Shown here: positions 37,038-46,984 of the stretch, piece after piece
How positions within the stretch are numbered: position 1 is the stretch's first letter
How the letters are laid out: each line of letters starts with the position of its first letter
Source of the DNA: Geoalkalibacter ferrihydriticus DSM 17813
GTDB taxonomy: Bacteria > Desulfobacterota > Desulfuromonadia > Desulfuromonadales > Geoalkalibacteraceae
DNA: 64,000 nt
Direction: 5' to 3'
NCBI RefSeq assembly: GCF_000820505.1
Contig: NZ_JWJD01000001.1
Span: forward strand, 193,094 to 257,093
Notes under the pieces: generated by a model
What the model was told of the DNA's origin: nothing
Seen by the model: the letters and a program-made list of their open reading frames with translations, nothing else
Databases searched by the model: none
Made by a program: the position numbers and the translations under genes

Positions 37038-38639
37038 ATGTCGGAAAAAATGTCGGAGAAGAAAATTATTACCCGTGCCACGGGCGTTCTTGGTGGCGCC
37101 ACTCTGCTGAGTCGCATCAGCGGTCTGGTCCGTGATGTGGTTATCGGCCGCATGTTCGGTGCCGGTTTTGCGACGGACGCCTTTTTCATGGCCTTTACCC
37201 TGCCCAATCTGCTCAGGCGCTTTTTTGCCGAGGGTTCCCTGACTGCGGCATTTGTCCCGACCTATTCGGATGTGTATCATCGGCAGGGGCGCGAAGAGGC
37301 CATTCGCGTCGGCAATATCTGCTTCACCCTGCTGCTGCTGATCATGGCAGGGGTGACGCTGGTGGGAATTGTCGGCTCGCCTTGGCTGGTGCAGACCATC
37401 GGCTACGGGTTCCGTGATATTGAAGGCAAGCTGGCGTTGACGGACATGCTGAACCGCATCATGTTTCCCTATATCTTCTTTGTCAGTCTGCTGGCGCTGC
37501 TCACCGGAAGACTCAATGTGCATGGTCACTATTTCGTGCCCGCACTTTCGCCAGTGATGCTCAACCTCGCCATGGTCGCCGGTGCTGCCCTGCTGAGCCC
37601 TTTCTTCGATCCCCCCATCAAGGCATTGGCCGTTGGGGTTCTGCTGGGCGGGGTGTTACAGTTACTCATGCAGGGGCCGATTCTCAGGCGTTACGGGATT
37701 TTGCCCCGTCTGGATTTCCACTGGCGCCATCCCGCGGTGCGGCGCATTGGAAAGCTGATGTTGCCCGGCGTCATTGGCGTTGCCATCTACCAGATCAATG
37801 TGGTTGTCACCCGTATTCTGGCCTCGTTCCTGCCCGAAGGCAGCGTTTCCTATCTCTATTACGGCCAGCGCCTTTTTGAGTTTCCGCAGGGCATTTTTAT
37901 CCTGTCCCTGGCCCAGGCGGTTCTTCCTTCCATGAGCCGGCAAGCATCGGCCGGGGATGAGGCTGGACTCCGCGAGTCTCTGGACTTTGCCCTGCGTCTG
38001 ATTGCCGTCGTGACTTTGCCGGCGGCCTTGGGGCTGATGCTGTGCGCCGTTCCCATCTACAGTCTTTTATTTCTCAGCGAGACATTTGACTATGGCGCGG
38101 TCAGGCACACCTCTGCGGCTCTGATCGCCTATGCTCCAGGTCTTTTTTTTCTAGGGATTGCCAGAGTTATCGTACCAACCTTTTATGCCATGAAGGACAC
38201 CCGCACACCCGTAAGGATTTCCTTCTGGACGCTGCTGCTCAACGCGGCTCTCGGATTGCTCCTGATGCAACCTTTGGGACATGTCGGGCTGGCGCTGGCT
38301 CTGACTTTGGCTACCTGCGGCAATTGTCTGCTGTTGGTCTGGGCATTGCGGCGCAAACTCGGCGCACTGGGTTTGCGCCGGCTGGCCGGTTGCTGCCTGC
38401 GTCTGGTTTTGCCTTTGCTGGCCATGACCGCGGTGGTGGTGCCGTTGCTCAACCTAGCTGACTGGCAGGTCTTGGGGGCGGCGGCTTTTTGGCAGAAATG
38501 TCTGGTGCTGCTGTCGGCCATTACCGCGGGCATGCTGGTCTATGTGCTTGGCTGCTTGGGTGCCGGTGTTCAAGAGGTGCGCGAGGGCTGGGCTCTTGTG
38601 CGTCGCAAACTGACAAGGAGGTCTGGTCGTGGATCCTAA
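37038..38639 (+). CDS. murJ: Lipid II flippase MurJ (MviN)
   Basis: Inner-membrane protein of the MOP exporter superfamily that flips lipid II for peptidoglycan synthesis (533 aa, about 14 helices). TLLSRISGLVRDVVIGRMFG and LPNLLRRFFAEGSLTAAFVP near the N-terminus are the family signature. ATG 37038 follows GGGG; ATG 37050 is an alternative and 36990 seems too early. The stop lies 11 nt inside the ogt gene. Confidence 0.95.
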   Translation: MSEKMSEKKIITRATGVLGGATLLSRISGLVRDVVIGRMFGAGFATDAFFMAFTLPNLLRRFFAEGSLTAAFVPTYSDVYHRQGREEAIRVGNICFTLLLLIMAGVTLVGIVGSPWLVQTIGYGFRDIEGKLALTDMLNRIMFPYIFFVSLLALLTGRLNVHGHYFVPALSPVMLNLAMVAGAALLSPFFDPPIKALAVGVLLGGVLQLLMQGPILRRYGILPRLDFHWRHPAVRRIGKLMLPGVIGVAIYQINVVVTRILASFLPEGSVSYLYYGQRLFEFPQGIFILSLAQAVLPSMSRQASAGDEAGLRESLDFALRLIAVVTLPAALGLMLCAVPIYSLLFLSETFDYGAVRHTSAALIAYAPGLFFLGIARVIVPTFYAMKDTRTPVRISFWTLLLNAALGLLLMQPLGHVGLALALTLATCGNCLLLVWALRRKLGALGLRRLAGCCLRLVLPLLAMTAVVVPLLNLADWQVLGAAAFWQKCLVLLSAITAGMLVYVLGCLGAGVQEVREGWALVRRKLTRRSGRGS

Positions 38640-39177
38640 TGCTCAGGGTGAAAAACTTTTTTACCACATATTTTCCACTCCCGTCGGCTGGTTGGGACTG
38701 GTCGGTGGGCCACGAGGCCTGGTGGATATTCAGATGCATACCACCCGTGAGGCGGTGTCGGACAGCGTGAATTTGCGCTTTCCCCTGGCGCATGAAGAGT
38801 TAAGCGGGGTGCTGGTCGATGCCCGTACTCAGTTGCTGGAATATTTCGCGGGAAAACGCGAGCGCTTCAACCTGCCTCTTGATTGGCGAAGGTTAAGTGA
38901 TTTTCAGCGCCGGGTTTTGCGGCATCTGCAACAGTTGCCTTTTGCCGAATTGACAACCTATGGCGAGATGGCGCGCCAAGTCGGTGCACCGCGCGCGGCG
39001 CGGGCGATAGGCGCGGTTATGGCCGTCAACCCCTTTGTTATTGTGGTGCCCTGCCACCGCGTGCTCGGTCGTGGCGGCAGGATGACGGGTTATTCAGGTG
39101 GTGCAGGAATCGCCAGCAAGCAATGGTTGCTCGATTTTGAGCGCCGCTCTCTTCGGAATGACGGCGATAATCAGTAA
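38629..39177 (+). CDS. ogt: Methylated-DNA--protein-cysteine methyltransferase
   Basis: Suicide repair protein that moves methyl groups from O6-methylguanine to its own cysteine (182 aa). The active-site VVPCHRVLG is present, preceded by the recognition helix AARAIGAVMAVNP. GTG 38629 has AAGGAGG upstream inside the end of murJ. Its 3' end overlaps the convergent fxsA by 7 nt. Confidence 0.95.
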   Translation: MDPNAQGEKLFYHIFSTPVGWLGLVGGPRGLVDIQMHTTREAVSDSVNLRFPLAHEELSGVLVDARTQLLEYFAGKRERFNLPLDWRRLSDFQRRVLRHLQQLPFAELTTYGEMARQVGAPRAARAIGAVMAVNPFVIVVPCHRVLGRGGRMTGYSGGAGIASKQWLLDFERRSLRNDGDNQ

Positions 39178-39563
39178 CGCCCCAGTGTGATATTGCCCCG
39201 TTCGATCTGGGCTTGCAGCCACCGGCGCAGAGCACGCTTGAGCGAGTCGCGGGTCAGGGGAACGAGCAGGGCAAACCCGACAAGATCAGTGCAGAAACCC
39301 GGTGTCAGGAGCAATAGTCCGCCGCTCAGGACCAGGGCCCCGTCCAGCAAGGACTCTGCCGGCAGATGGCCTTGGGCAGTGTCACGCTGGATGCGGCGCA
39401 CAATATCAAAACCTTGCGTTCTGGCCAGGTAGGCGCCCGCGATTCCGGTCAGGATAATCAGGGCGACGGTCGACCCGGCCCCAATTTGTCCTCCGACTTT
39501 GAGAATCACATAAATCTCCAGAACCGGAATTAAAGTGAAAAGTAACAGCAATCTTATGAACAT
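39171..39563 (-). CDS. fxsA: FxsA-family membrane protein
   Basis: Small inner-membrane protein (130 aa) with about three to four hydrophobic segments. LLLLFTLIPVLEIYVILKVG, the GAYLARTQG turn and LLLTPGFCTDLVGFALLVP are typical of the FxsA family, whose E. coli member alleviates phage T7 exclusion when overproduced; the normal role is unknown. It is convergent with ogt. Confidence 0.9.
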   Translation of the reverse strand: MFIRLLLLFTLIPVLEIYVILKVGGQIGAGSTVALIILTGIAGAYLARTQGFDIVRRIQRDTAQGHLPAESLLDGALVLSGGLLLLTPGFCTDLVGFALLVPLTRDSLKRALRRWLQAQIERGNITLGRY

Positions 39564-39681
39564 CCTCTACCTCTATGCGTATGTTGAATCTGTTAGAACC
39601 TCATGAGATGGGACGGTCTCATTTGAAAAAATATCCCAACCATGTAAGTGGCCGAAATTTAACGGGAAGAATTTGTGTCTA

Positions 39682-39724
39682 AAAAACAGCCAGAGAGGCG
39701 AACAGCCAGTGCGGCTCTCTGGCT
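39682..39724 (-). terminator. Rho-independent terminator downstream of mazG
   Basis: A perfect 10-bp stem (AGCCAGAGAG, 39688-39697, with CTCTCTGGCT, 39715-39724) is followed on the minus strand by GTTTTTTAG. It lies 60-100 nt beyond the mazG stop. Confidence 0.75.
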
Positions 39725-39782
39725 CGCTGGGTTTTCAACGGCTGAATCCACAGGCTATCCACGAAAAATGTGGAAAAGTTCC

Positions 39783-40487
39783 TTAACTGGCTTGGCTGCC
39801 GTCTGTTTTTCCACCCTTGCCCTTGGCGTCGCAACCCTCCTCAATGCAATTCAGATAACGCCGCAGAGCCTGCTCGCTGTCTATGCTCCAGTATTGACCC
39901 AAAGCCACCAGATAGCTGTAGGCTTGACCGAGGCTGAGTTCGCGATTCTTGGGGGACTGATTCTCCAGGCGGGCGAGGCAGTTGAGGATCTGCGCGTGCA
40001 GTATTGAGTGTTCGCCGGGACCTGGGGGTGGCAAAACCTTGTGTGCGCGCGCCAATGCCGGCAGATTGCGTGGAGCGGTTTTTCGCGGAGCGGTGTCACC
40101 ACGCTCCCTTTTTTCTTCACTTTTTATCTGCTCCCACTGACGGTTGAGTTCTTTAAGGTCAGAGCATTCGCCGTCAGCGAAAACATGGGGGTGGCGCCGG
40201 ATTAGTTTATCGGTGATGCCGCGGGCAACCTCCTCAACGGTGAATAGGCCTTGCTCGGCAAAAATCTGTGCGAGAAAAACAACCTGTAACAGCAGATCGC
40301 CCAACTCTTCGCAGATTGCGGAAGGATCATTCAGATCCACGGCCTCCAAGACCTCGTAGGTTTCCTCCAGCAGGTAAGGTTTAAGGCTCTGGGTCGTTTG
40401 TTCGCGATCCCAGGGGCAGCCGTTTGGAGCCCGCAGACGCTGCATGATTTCCACCAGATCGAGAAACGCGGTTGGATTTTTTTTCAA
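39783..40487 (-). CDS. mazG: MazG-family nucleoside triphosphate pyrophosphohydrolase with a degenerate C-terminal domain
   Basis: Hydrolyses NTPs to NMP and pyrophosphate. The first domain is intact: CPWDREQT, LLEETYEVLEAVD and EELGDLLLQVVF hold the EExxE and ELGD metal-binding motifs. After NLPALARAHKV the second domain is short and lacks the matching acidic motifs, although IDSEQALRRYLN resembles its last helix. Other frames do not restore it. I chose TTG 40487 (KKNPTAFLDLVEIM) with AAGGAT 9 nt upstream; ATG 40508 is an alternative with a ribosome site too close. Confidence 0.8.
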   Translation of the reverse strand: MKKNPTAFLDLVEIMQRLRAPNGCPWDREQTTQSLKPYLLEETYEVLEAVDLNDPSAICEELGDLLLQVVFLAQIFAEQGLFTVEEVARGITDKLIRRHPHVFADGECSDLKELNRQWEQIKSEEKRERGDTAPRKTAPRNLPALARAHKVLPPPGPGEHSILHAQILNCLARLENQSPKNRELSLGQAYSYLVALGQYWSIDSEQALRRYLNCIEEGCDAKGKGGKTDGSQAS

Positions 40488-40686
40488 AATTCTATCCTTT
40501 TTATGCATGCTCCCCAATTTGTGTGGGTAAAAGAAGCTTTGTTTCTAAACCATGTGGGCGAAAAAATGCAAGGATCGGATGGTTTTGATCTCCAGGGAAG
40601 ATGAGGAATTATCCCTTGCAAATAAGGTCGTAATGGGCTAATAGATGACGTCTTGTGCCCCCCGGACAAGCGCCCGGATTTATTTC

Positions 40687-40714
40687 TTGACAAAAAAGGG
40701 GTGCTCCTTATACT
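40687..40714 (+). promoter_or_regulatory. Strong sigma-70 promoter of the yceD-rpmF-plsX-fab operon
   Basis: A consensus TTGACA (40687-40692) and TATACT (40709-40714) are separated by 16 nt, about 30 nt upstream of the yceD start. Confidence 0.7.
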
Positions 40715-40746
40715 AACCGTTTTCAACTTATACGGATGCTAAACCT

Positions 40747-41292
40747 TTGCGTGTCAGCGTTGAAAAAATCAAGGAAAATGAGGTTGTTCTCGATATCGAG
40801 GAATCCGCCGAGAGTTTCCCCGCCTTAGAAGACTTGATTCAGCGCGAGGAATGCCGATTCGCAGGACCTGTTGCGGGCCGCGTGAGAGCTTTTTTCGCTA
40901 ATAGTATTATTGAAGTCGAAGGCCGGGTCGAGACGCGCGTTCTTCTGCCTTGCAGCCGGTGTCTCAAAGAGCTTGAAATGCCATTGGTTGCCGATCTTAC
41001 AGCGACTTTTGTCGGTGATTTGCCTCAGATTGAGGGTGGCGAGGATGACGAGGTCGAGTTGACGGCAGAAGATATGGGCATGATTCCCATTGAGGGCGAT
41101 GAGATCGATCTGCGGGAGATTGTTCAGGAGCAATTGGTGATGGAGTTGCCCTTGCGTCCACTTTGCTCCAGTCGTTGCAAGGGCATTTGTCCTCACTGCG
41201 GCGCAAATCTCAATGCGGGGGATTGCGGTTGTCGCCCGCCGGTCTTCAATAACAAGTTCGCGGCACTTAAAGACTTCAAGGCCGAGAAGTAA
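40747..41292 (+). CDS. yceD: DUF177 protein YceD (23S rRNA accumulation factor)
   Basis: Cytosolic 181-aa protein whose homologues affect 23S rRNA accumulation and are nearly always encoded upstream of rpmF. CSRCLKEL in the middle and CSSRCKGICPHCGANLNAGD near the C-terminus are probably zinc ligands. The start is TTG 40747, just after the strong promoter; its ribosome site is weak. rpmF follows after about 70 nt. Confidence 0.85.
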   Translation: MRVSVEKIKENEVVLDIEESAESFPALEDLIQREECRFAGPVAGRVRAFFANSIIEVEGRVETRVLLPCSRCLKELEMPLVADLTATFVGDLPQIEGGEDDEVELTAEDMGMIPIEGDEIDLREIVQEQLVMELPLRPLCSSRCKGICPHCGANLNAGDCGCRPPVFNNKFAALKDFKAEK

Positions 41293-41363
41293 GTAGTGGA
41301 CGGAGCGGCCCATCTTGTGGTCATCCGATTTTTGAACGATAAGTTGTCAGGAGATAGATACCC

Positions 41364-41546
41364 ATGGCTGTACCTAAAAAGAAAACTTCCAAATCCAAAA
41401 GAGATATGCGCCGTGCCCATGACGCTCTGAGCGCGCCCGGGCTTTCGGTGTGTCCCCAGTGCAAGGAGCCTAAGCAGCCTCATCGTGTCTGCCCCAGTTG
41501 CGGCACCTATAAAGGCCGGGAAATTCTTCCTGCCGAAGAACTTTAA
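41364..41546 (+). CDS. rpmF: 50S ribosomal protein L32
   Basis: A 60-aa ribosomal protein beginning [20 protein letters not shown]. It is the zinc-ribbon (C+) type, with CPQC and CPSC pairs. The yceD-rpmF-plsX order couples ribosome synthesis to the fatty-acid genes, as in many bacteria. Confidence 0.97.
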   Translation: MAVPKKKTSKSKRDMRRAHDALSAPGLSVCPQCKEPKQPHRVCPSCGTYKGREILPAEEL

Positions 41547-41558
41547 GAGGGCCGTTGG

Positions 41559-42620
41559 TTGAAAGAGCGTGTAGTCGTTGCAGTCGATGCCATGGGGGGG
41601 GATCATGCGCCCGCCGTGGAAATCGAAGCAGCCATTCAGGCCGCGAGGCGCTGGGACATCGCGATCGCTTTGGTCGGTGATCAAGAGCGCATCAACGACG
41701 AGTTGAATAAGCATAATGTCGCCGGGCTTGACCTGCGCGTCCGGCATGCCAGCCAGGTTGTGGGCATGCAGGATTCGGCCTCGGACGCGGTGCGCAAAAA
41801 AAAGGACTCTTCGATTCGCGTCGCCTTCAATATGGTCAAGGAAGGCGACGCTCACGCCGTTGTCAGTGCCGGAAACTCTGGTGCCACCATGGCTGCCGGG
41901 ATGTTTGTTCTCAAGCGTGTGCGAGGAATTGATCGGCCTGCCATCGCCACCATCATGCCGAATCTGCGCGACCAGACCCTGGTTTTGGATGTCGGGGGCA
42001 ATGTCGACTGCAAACCACTTCACCTGGCGCAGTTTGCCGCGATGGGCGACGTTTATGCGCGACACATTCTTGGCAAGAAAAATCCAAGGGTGGGACTGCT
42101 GTCCAATGGCGAAGAGGAGAAGAAGGGTACCGAGTTGACGCGAGAAACTCACGGTATTCTCAAATCCTCCCATTTCAATTATGTCGGCTATGTCGAAGGG
42201 CGCGATATTTTCAACGGCACCGTCGATGTCGTGGTCTGCGATGGATTCGTGGGCAACGTGGTTCTTAAGGTGTCCGAAGGGGTCGCCGATGCCATGACCA
42301 CCATGCTGCGCCGTGAATTCGATGGACGACTGCTGGCCAAGCTAGGCTTTCTTTTGGCAAAGCCCGCCTTTCGCGCATTTAAGAAAAAGATTGATTACGC
42401 TGAATACGGCGGGGCTCCTCTTCTCGGGATCGAAGGGGTCGGCATGATTTGTCACGGGGGCTCCAGCGCCCAGGCGATCATGAACGCTATCCGCATGGCC
42501 CGTGATTATTCGGCCATGGACGTCAATCGGAAACTTACCGCCTATCTGGAGAAAATCGGTGAACCACCGGCTGGCGAAGGGAACGCTTCAGAGGTTGCTG
42601 GTGGCAATAGCGCCGGATAA
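41559..42620 (+). CDS. plsX: Phosphate acyltransferase PlsX
   Basis: Converts acyl-ACP to acyl-phosphate, the first step of phospholipid synthesis by the PlsX/PlsY route (353 aa). [13 protein letters not shown] at the N-terminus and [14 protein letters not shown] are characteristic. TTG start, 12 nt after rpmF. No plsY is in the window. Confidence 0.96.
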   Translation: MKERVVVAVDAMGGDHAPAVEIEAAIQAARRWDIAIALVGDQERINDELNKHNVAGLDLRVRHASQVVGMQDSASDAVRKKKDSSIRVAFNMVKEGDAHAVVSAGNSGATMAAGMFVLKRVRGIDRPAIATIMPNLRDQTLVLDVGGNVDCKPLHLAQFAAMGDVYARHILGKKNPRVGLLSNGEEEKKGTELTRETHGILKSSHFNYVGYVEGRDIFNGTVDVVVCDGFVGNVVLKVSEGVADAMTTMLRREFDGRLLAKLGFLLAKPAFRAFKKKIDYAEYGGAPLLGIEGVGMICHGGSSAQAIMNAIRMARDYSAMDVNRKLTAYLEKIGEPPAGEGNASEVAGGNSAG

Positions 42621-42643
42621 CGGATGACAGGGAGATTCTTCGC

Positions 42644-43624
42644 GTGAAAAAAGCTCGGATTGTCGGCACGGGTTGCTATGCTCCAGAGGCTGTTCTTACC
42701 AACCGCGACATCGAAAAAAAAGTCGATACTAACGACGAGTGGATCGTCAGCCGTACCGGGATTCGCGAACGGCGTATTGCCGCCGAGGGGGAGTGTACCT
42801 CGGATCTCGCTGCTCATGCCGCGCGGCGTGCCATGGAAATGGCCGGCGTGTCCGCGCAAGAAATCGATCTGATCGTCGTCGGCACCATTACGGGCGATTT
42901 CCCCTGGCCCGCCACAGCTTGCCTGGTTCAGGAAAAAATCGGTGCTAAGCGTGCCTTTGCCTTTGATGTGTCCGCAGCCTGTAGTGGTTTTGTTTATGCC
43001 CTGGATGCGGCGGTAAAGCAGATCCAGTGTGGTGGCGTTAAAAAGGCGCTTGTCATCGGCGCTGAAATCCTCAGCCGTATCGTTGACTGGGAGGACCGCA
43101 ATACTTGTGTGCTCTTCGGCGATGGCGCCGGTGCGGTGGTGCTTTCGGCCGAGGAGGGTGAGCATGGAGTTCTCTCTACCCATCTGCATTCCGATGGAAG
43201 TTATTGGGAGTTGCTCTATCAGGCCGGATTCGGGGCCCGTCATCCAGCCTCTTCCCAGGGGCTTGACCAGCGCTTGCCATTTCTCAAGATGCAGGGCAAT
43301 GAGGTTTTCAAGGTGGCGGTACGCATGCTCACCGAGGTGGCACACGAAGCCTTGACTCATAACGGTATGGAGTGCAAGGATATCGATCTGTTCATTCCTC
43401 ACCAGGCTAACCGTCGCATACTTGAGGCGGTCGCCAAGCGCTTGCATTTGCGCGACGAGCAGGTGTATATCAACGTCGATTTTTATGGCAACACTTCCGG
43501 CGCCTCTATTCCTATCGCTCTTGACGAGGCGAATCGGGCCGGACGCATCAAGCCGGGCGATATCCTTCTTTTCGATGCATTCGGCGGCGGTTTTACCTGG
43601 GCATCCGCCCTGATTCGCTGGTAG
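42644..43624 (+). CDS. fabH: 3-oxoacyl-ACP synthase III
   Basis: Starts fatty-acid synthesis by condensing acetyl-CoA with malonyl-ACP (326 aa). The catalytic Cys is in SAACSGFVYAL, the His in HQANRRI and the Asn in NTSGAS. GTG start 23 nt after plsX. Second enzyme of the fab run. Confidence 0.97.
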   Translation: MKKARIVGTGCYAPEAVLTNRDIEKKVDTNDEWIVSRTGIRERRIAAEGECTSDLAAHAARRAMEMAGVSAQEIDLIVVGTITGDFPWPATACLVQEKIGAKRAFAFDVSAACSGFVYALDAAVKQIQCGGVKKALVIGAEILSRIVDWEDRNTCVLFGDGAGAVVLSAEEGEHGVLSTHLHSDGSYWELLYQAGFGARHPASSQGLDQRLPFLKMQGNEVFKVAVRMLTEVAHEALTHNGMECKDIDLFIPHQANRRILEAVAKRLHLRDEQVYINVDFYGNTSGASIPIALDEANRAGRIKPGDILLFDAFGGGFTWASALIRW

Positions 43625-43661
43625 CTGTTTTTCCACTTTTATTTAAACGGGACGCAACCCT

Positions 43662-44576
43662 ATGCTTTCCTTTATTTTCCCCGGCCAGGGTTCTCAATAT
43701 GCCGGCATGGGCAAAGACCTCGCAGAGAATTTCGACGTTGCCCGCCGCACTTTCGAGGAGGCCGATGAAGCTCTGGAATTTCGTCTCTCCGCGCTTTGTT
43801 TTGCTGGTCCCGAGGACGATCTCAGGTTGACGGAAAACACCCAGCCGGCCATTCTTGCTGCCAGTGTGGCCGCGCTACGGGTTTTGCAGCAAGAGCGCGA
43901 CATGGCCCCCGATTTTGTAGCCGGTCACTCTCTGGGGGAGTTTTCAGCACTCGTTAGTGCTGGAGGCATGGATTTTGCCGACGCGCTGCGCACTGTGCGG
44001 CGCCGCGGCCGATTCATGCAACAGGCGGTTCCCGTAGGCGAGGGGGCCATGGCGGCCATCATTGGGCTTGACGCAGCCGAGGTCGAATCGGTCTGCCTTG
44101 CGGCTGCCGGCCCGGAAATTGTTTCTCCCGCCAACTTCAACAGTCCTGGGCAGGTGGTTATTGCCGGTCATGCCGCCGCCGTGGCGCGCGCCATGGAGTT
44201 GGCCAAGCAGAAAGGCGCAAAGCGCGCACTTCCGCTTCCCGTCAGCGCACCTTTTCATTGTGCTCTGATGGCACCGGCCGGCAAGGAGCTTGATGAGGTT
44301 CTGTCAGGCCTGAATTTCAAAGCCTTGCGGATTCCTGTGGTTACGAATGTGGAAGCCTGCCCCAACGATCAAAGTGAGCGGATTCGTGAACTGCTTGTCG
44401 CCCAGGTGAGTGCTCCGGTTCGCTGGCAGGAGTCGGTTGAGTTTATGGCCGAGCAGGGAGTCAAGCGCTTTATTGAGATTGGTCCCGGCAAGGTGTTGAG
44501 CGGACTGGTCAAGCGCATTGCAAAAAATGTGGAAATCGGCAATTTAGAAGACAGTGCCGGGCTGCAAAAAATTTAG
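43662..44576 (+). CDS. fabD: Malonyl-CoA-ACP transacylase
   Basis: Loads malonyl groups onto ACP (304 aa). FPGQGSQYAGMG at the N-terminus, the nucleophile in GHSLGE and the later His in SAPFHCALM make up the active site. It sits between fabH and fabG. Confidence 0.97.
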   Translation: MLSFIFPGQGSQYAGMGKDLAENFDVARRTFEEADEALEFRLSALCFAGPEDDLRLTENTQPAILAASVAALRVLQQERDMAPDFVAGHSLGEFSALVSAGGMDFADALRTVRRRGRFMQQAVPVGEGAMAAIIGLDAAEVESVCLAAAGPEIVSPANFNSPGQVVIAGHAAAVARAMELAKQKGAKRALPLPVSAPFHCALMAPAGKELDEVLSGLNFKALRIPVVTNVEACPNDQSERIRELLVAQVSAPVRWQESVEFMAEQGVKRFIEIGPGKVLSGLVKRIAKNVEIGNLEDSAGLQKI

Positions 44577-44585
44577 GAGATCGCC

Positions 44586-45323
44586 TTGTTTAAAGATAAG
44601 GTTGTTGTTGTCACCGGGGCTTCACGAGGAATTGGTCGCGAAATCGCCCTGCAATTCGCTGCGGGCGGCGCGAAAGTTGTCGCCAGCGGACGCAATCTTG
44701 AGAAATTGCAGGAGCTGGTTGTCGAAATTGAAGCACTCGGTGGCCAGGCCTTGGCCGTTTCCGGTGATATTGCACAAATGGCCGATGTCGACGAACTTTT
44801 TAAAAAAGCCGGAGAAACTTTTCAGCGGGTTGATATACTCGTCAACAACGCCGGCATCACCCGGGACGGATTGTTGTTGCGCATGAAGAATGAGGATTGG
44901 GACGCTGTGCTCGATACCAACCTCAAAGGGGCGTTCATGTGCACCCGGGCCGCCGCCAAAATCATGAGCAAGCAGAAATTCGGTCGTATCGTCAATATCT
45001 CTTCCGTGGTGGGAGAGATGGGCAATCCCGGGCAGGCTAATTATTGCGCCAGCAAAGCGGGATTGATCGGGTTGACCAAATCCGTGGCGCGTGAACTTGC
45101 TCGGCGCAATGTAACGGTTAACGCCGTGACGCCGGGTTTTATTCTCACGGACATGACGGAGGAGTTGCCCGAGAAAACCAGGGTGGAACTCAGCGCGATG
45201 ATTCCCCTGGGTCGCCTGGGGGAAGCCTCCGAAGTCGCTCACGCAGTACTTTTTTTGAGCTCTGACCAGGCCGGGTACATTACCGGCCAGGTTCTTGGCG
45301 TCAATGGTGGCATGTATATGTAA
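44586..45323 (+). CDS. fabG: 3-oxoacyl-ACP reductase
   Basis: NADPH-dependent reductase of the elongation cycle (245 aa, short-chain dehydrogenase). TGASRGIG binds the cofactor; NNAG, the catalytic Ser in ISSVVG and YCASK (Tyr and Lys) complete the site. The TTG start is set by AGGAG overlapping the fabD stop. Confidence 0.97.
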   Translation: MFKDKVVVVTGASRGIGREIALQFAAGGAKVVASGRNLEKLQELVVEIEALGGQALAVSGDIAQMADVDELFKKAGETFQRVDILVNNAGITRDGLLLRMKNEDWDAVLDTNLKGAFMCTRAAAKIMSKQKFGRIVNISSVVGEMGNPGQANYCASKAGLIGLTKSVARELARRNVTVNAVTPGFILTDMTEELPEKTRVELSAMIPLGRLGEASEVAHAVLFLSSDQAGYITGQVLGVNGGMYM

Positions 45324-45382
45324 CACAAACTTTTCGAGCGATCAGCCGATCGACTGGACAAATGACCAAGGAGGTTAAGAAA

Positions 45383-45616
45383 ATGGCTTCTGTTGAAGAA
45401 CGAGTGAAGCAAATTGTAGCAGAGCAGTTGGGCGTTGATGAGGATCAGGTGACATCCGAAGCTTCCTTTATGGAAGACCTCGGTGCCGACTCCCTCGATA
45501 CTGTTGAACTGGTCATGGCGCTTGAGGAGGAATTCGATATCGAAATCTCTGACGAAGACGCCGAAAAAATTCAGACCGTGCAGGACGCCATCGATTATAT
45601 CAGCGAGCATTCCTGA
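45383..45616 (+). CDS. acpP: Acyl carrier protein
   Basis: Carries growing acyl chains on a phosphopantetheine arm (77 aa, acidic). The modified Ser is in [13 protein letters not shown] 45383 is chosen for AAGGAGG 8 nt upstream and for the standard length. A terminator follows it, so acpP may be made in excess over fabF. Confidence 0.98.
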   Translation: MASVEERVKQIVAEQLGVDEDQVTSEASFMEDLGADSLDTVELVMALEEEFDIEISDEDAEKIQTVQDAIDYISEHS

Positions 45617-45620
45617 CAAA

Positions 45621-45651
45621 GAGGGGAGGGGTTGCGACTCCTCCCCTTTTC
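45621..45651 (+). terminator. Terminator or attenuator after acpP
   Basis: AGGGGAGG (45622-45629) pairs with CCTCCCCT (45640-45647) and is followed by TTTT. It could reduce read-through into fabF. Confidence 0.65.
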
Positions 45652-45743
45652 CCGCAAACTCGGATCTTGTTCGTAGAGTGTTGCTTGTCTTTACGACGGA
45701 GCCAGCCTCGACATTCAGCTTTTGACGGAGGACTCCCATCACC

Positions 45744-46976
45744 ATGCGCAGAGTCGTTGTCACCGGTATCGGTATTGTCTCCCCGCTTGGAACCGGCATC
45801 GAAAAAAACTGGCAGGCACTTGCCGAAGGACGCTCAGGCATCGACCGGATCACCCGATTCGATGCAAGCGAGTTGCCGACGCAGATTGCCGGAGAAGTCC
45901 GCGACTTCAACCCGGAAGATTACATTGAGAAAAAAGAGATCAAAAAAATGGATCTCTTCATTCAATATGCCGTGGGTGCCGCCGATATGGCCCTGCGGGA
46001 TTCGGGACTGGAAATCACCGAGGAAAATGCTGAGCGGGTAGGGGTGGTTGTCGGTGCCGGCCTTGGCGGATTGCCGACGATAGAGAAATATCATCAGGCG
46101 ATGCTGGAAGGCGGATATCGCAAGATTACGCCCTTTTTCATCCCCATGCTCATCATCAATCTTGCGCCGGGTCACATCTCCATCCGTTTTGGCGCCAAAG
46201 GCCCCAACGTTTCGTCGGTTTCCGCGTGTGCGACAGGTACCCATTCCATTGGTGACGCCTATCACATGATCGCACGCGGAGATGCCGACGCTATGTTCGC
46301 CGGAGGGTCGGAGTCTACGATTACGCCTCTGGGGATCGCCGGATTCAACGTAATGAAAGCTCTTTCCACGCGCAACGACGATCCCGCAGCCGCCAGCCGC
46401 CCCTTCGAAAAGAGTCGCGACGGCTTTGTTATGGCCGAAGGTGCCGGGATCGTTATTCTCGAAGAACTCGAGAGCGCACAACGTCGCGGAGCCAAAATTT
46501 ATGCCGAGGTCTGCGGTTATGGTCTTACGGGTGACGCTTATCACCTGACCGCCCCCGCGCCTGGGGGTGAGGGCGCCGCGCGCTGCATGCGCATGGCCAT
46601 GCGTGGAGCCGGGGTCAACCCCGATCAAGTCGATTACATTAATGCCCACGGAACCTCGACGCCCTTCAATGATCTCTACGAGACCCTCGCCATCAAGGCT
46701 GTACTCGGAGACCATGCGGCTAAAACCGCGGTCAGTTCCACCAAAAGCATGACAGGCCACGCTTTGGGCGCCGCGGGGGGGGTAGAGGCTGTTTTTACCC
46801 TGCTCGCCATGGAGCGTGGTTTCATTCCTCCCACTATTAATTATGATGAGCCGGACCCTGAATGTGATCTCGACTACGTGCCCAACCAGGCGCGGGAAGC
46901 CGATGTTCGCGTGGCGATGAGTAATTCCTTCGGCTTTGGCGGCACCAACGCCACCCTGTTGTTCAAGAAAATTTAA
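45744..46976 (+). CDS. fabF: 3-oxoacyl-ACP synthase II
   Basis: Condenses acyl-ACP with malonyl-ACP during elongation (410 aa). The catalytic Cys is in [12 protein letters not shown]; the two His are in [11 protein letters not shown] and TGHALGAAG. Last fatty-acid gene of the cluster; rpiB follows 8 nt later. Confidence 0.97.
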   Translation: MRRVVVTGIGIVSPLGTGIEKNWQALAEGRSGIDRITRFDASELPTQIAGEVRDFNPEDYIEKKEIKKMDLFIQYAVGAADMALRDSGLEITEENAERVGVVVGAGLGGLPTIEKYHQAMLEGGYRKITPFFIPMLIINLAPGHISIRFGAKGPNVSSVSACATGTHSIGDAYHMIARGDADAMFAGGSESTITPLGIAGFNVMKALSTRNDDPAAASRPFEKSRDGFVMAEGAGIVILEELESAQRRGAKIYAEVCGYGLTGDAYHLTAPAPGGEGAARCMRMAMRGAGVNPDQVDYINAHGTSTPFNDLYETLAIKAVLGDHAAKTAVSSTKSMTGHALGAAGGVEAVFTLLAMERGFIPPTINYDEPDPECDLDYVPNQAREADVRVAMSNSFGFGGTNATLLFKKI

Positions 46977-46984
46977 GGTTTAAT

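Noticed and set aside
39881-40120. Frameshift explaining the odd MazG C-terminus
   Set aside because: I read the alternative frames of this stretch. None encodes a normal MazG second domain, while the annotated frame keeps a family-like last helix.
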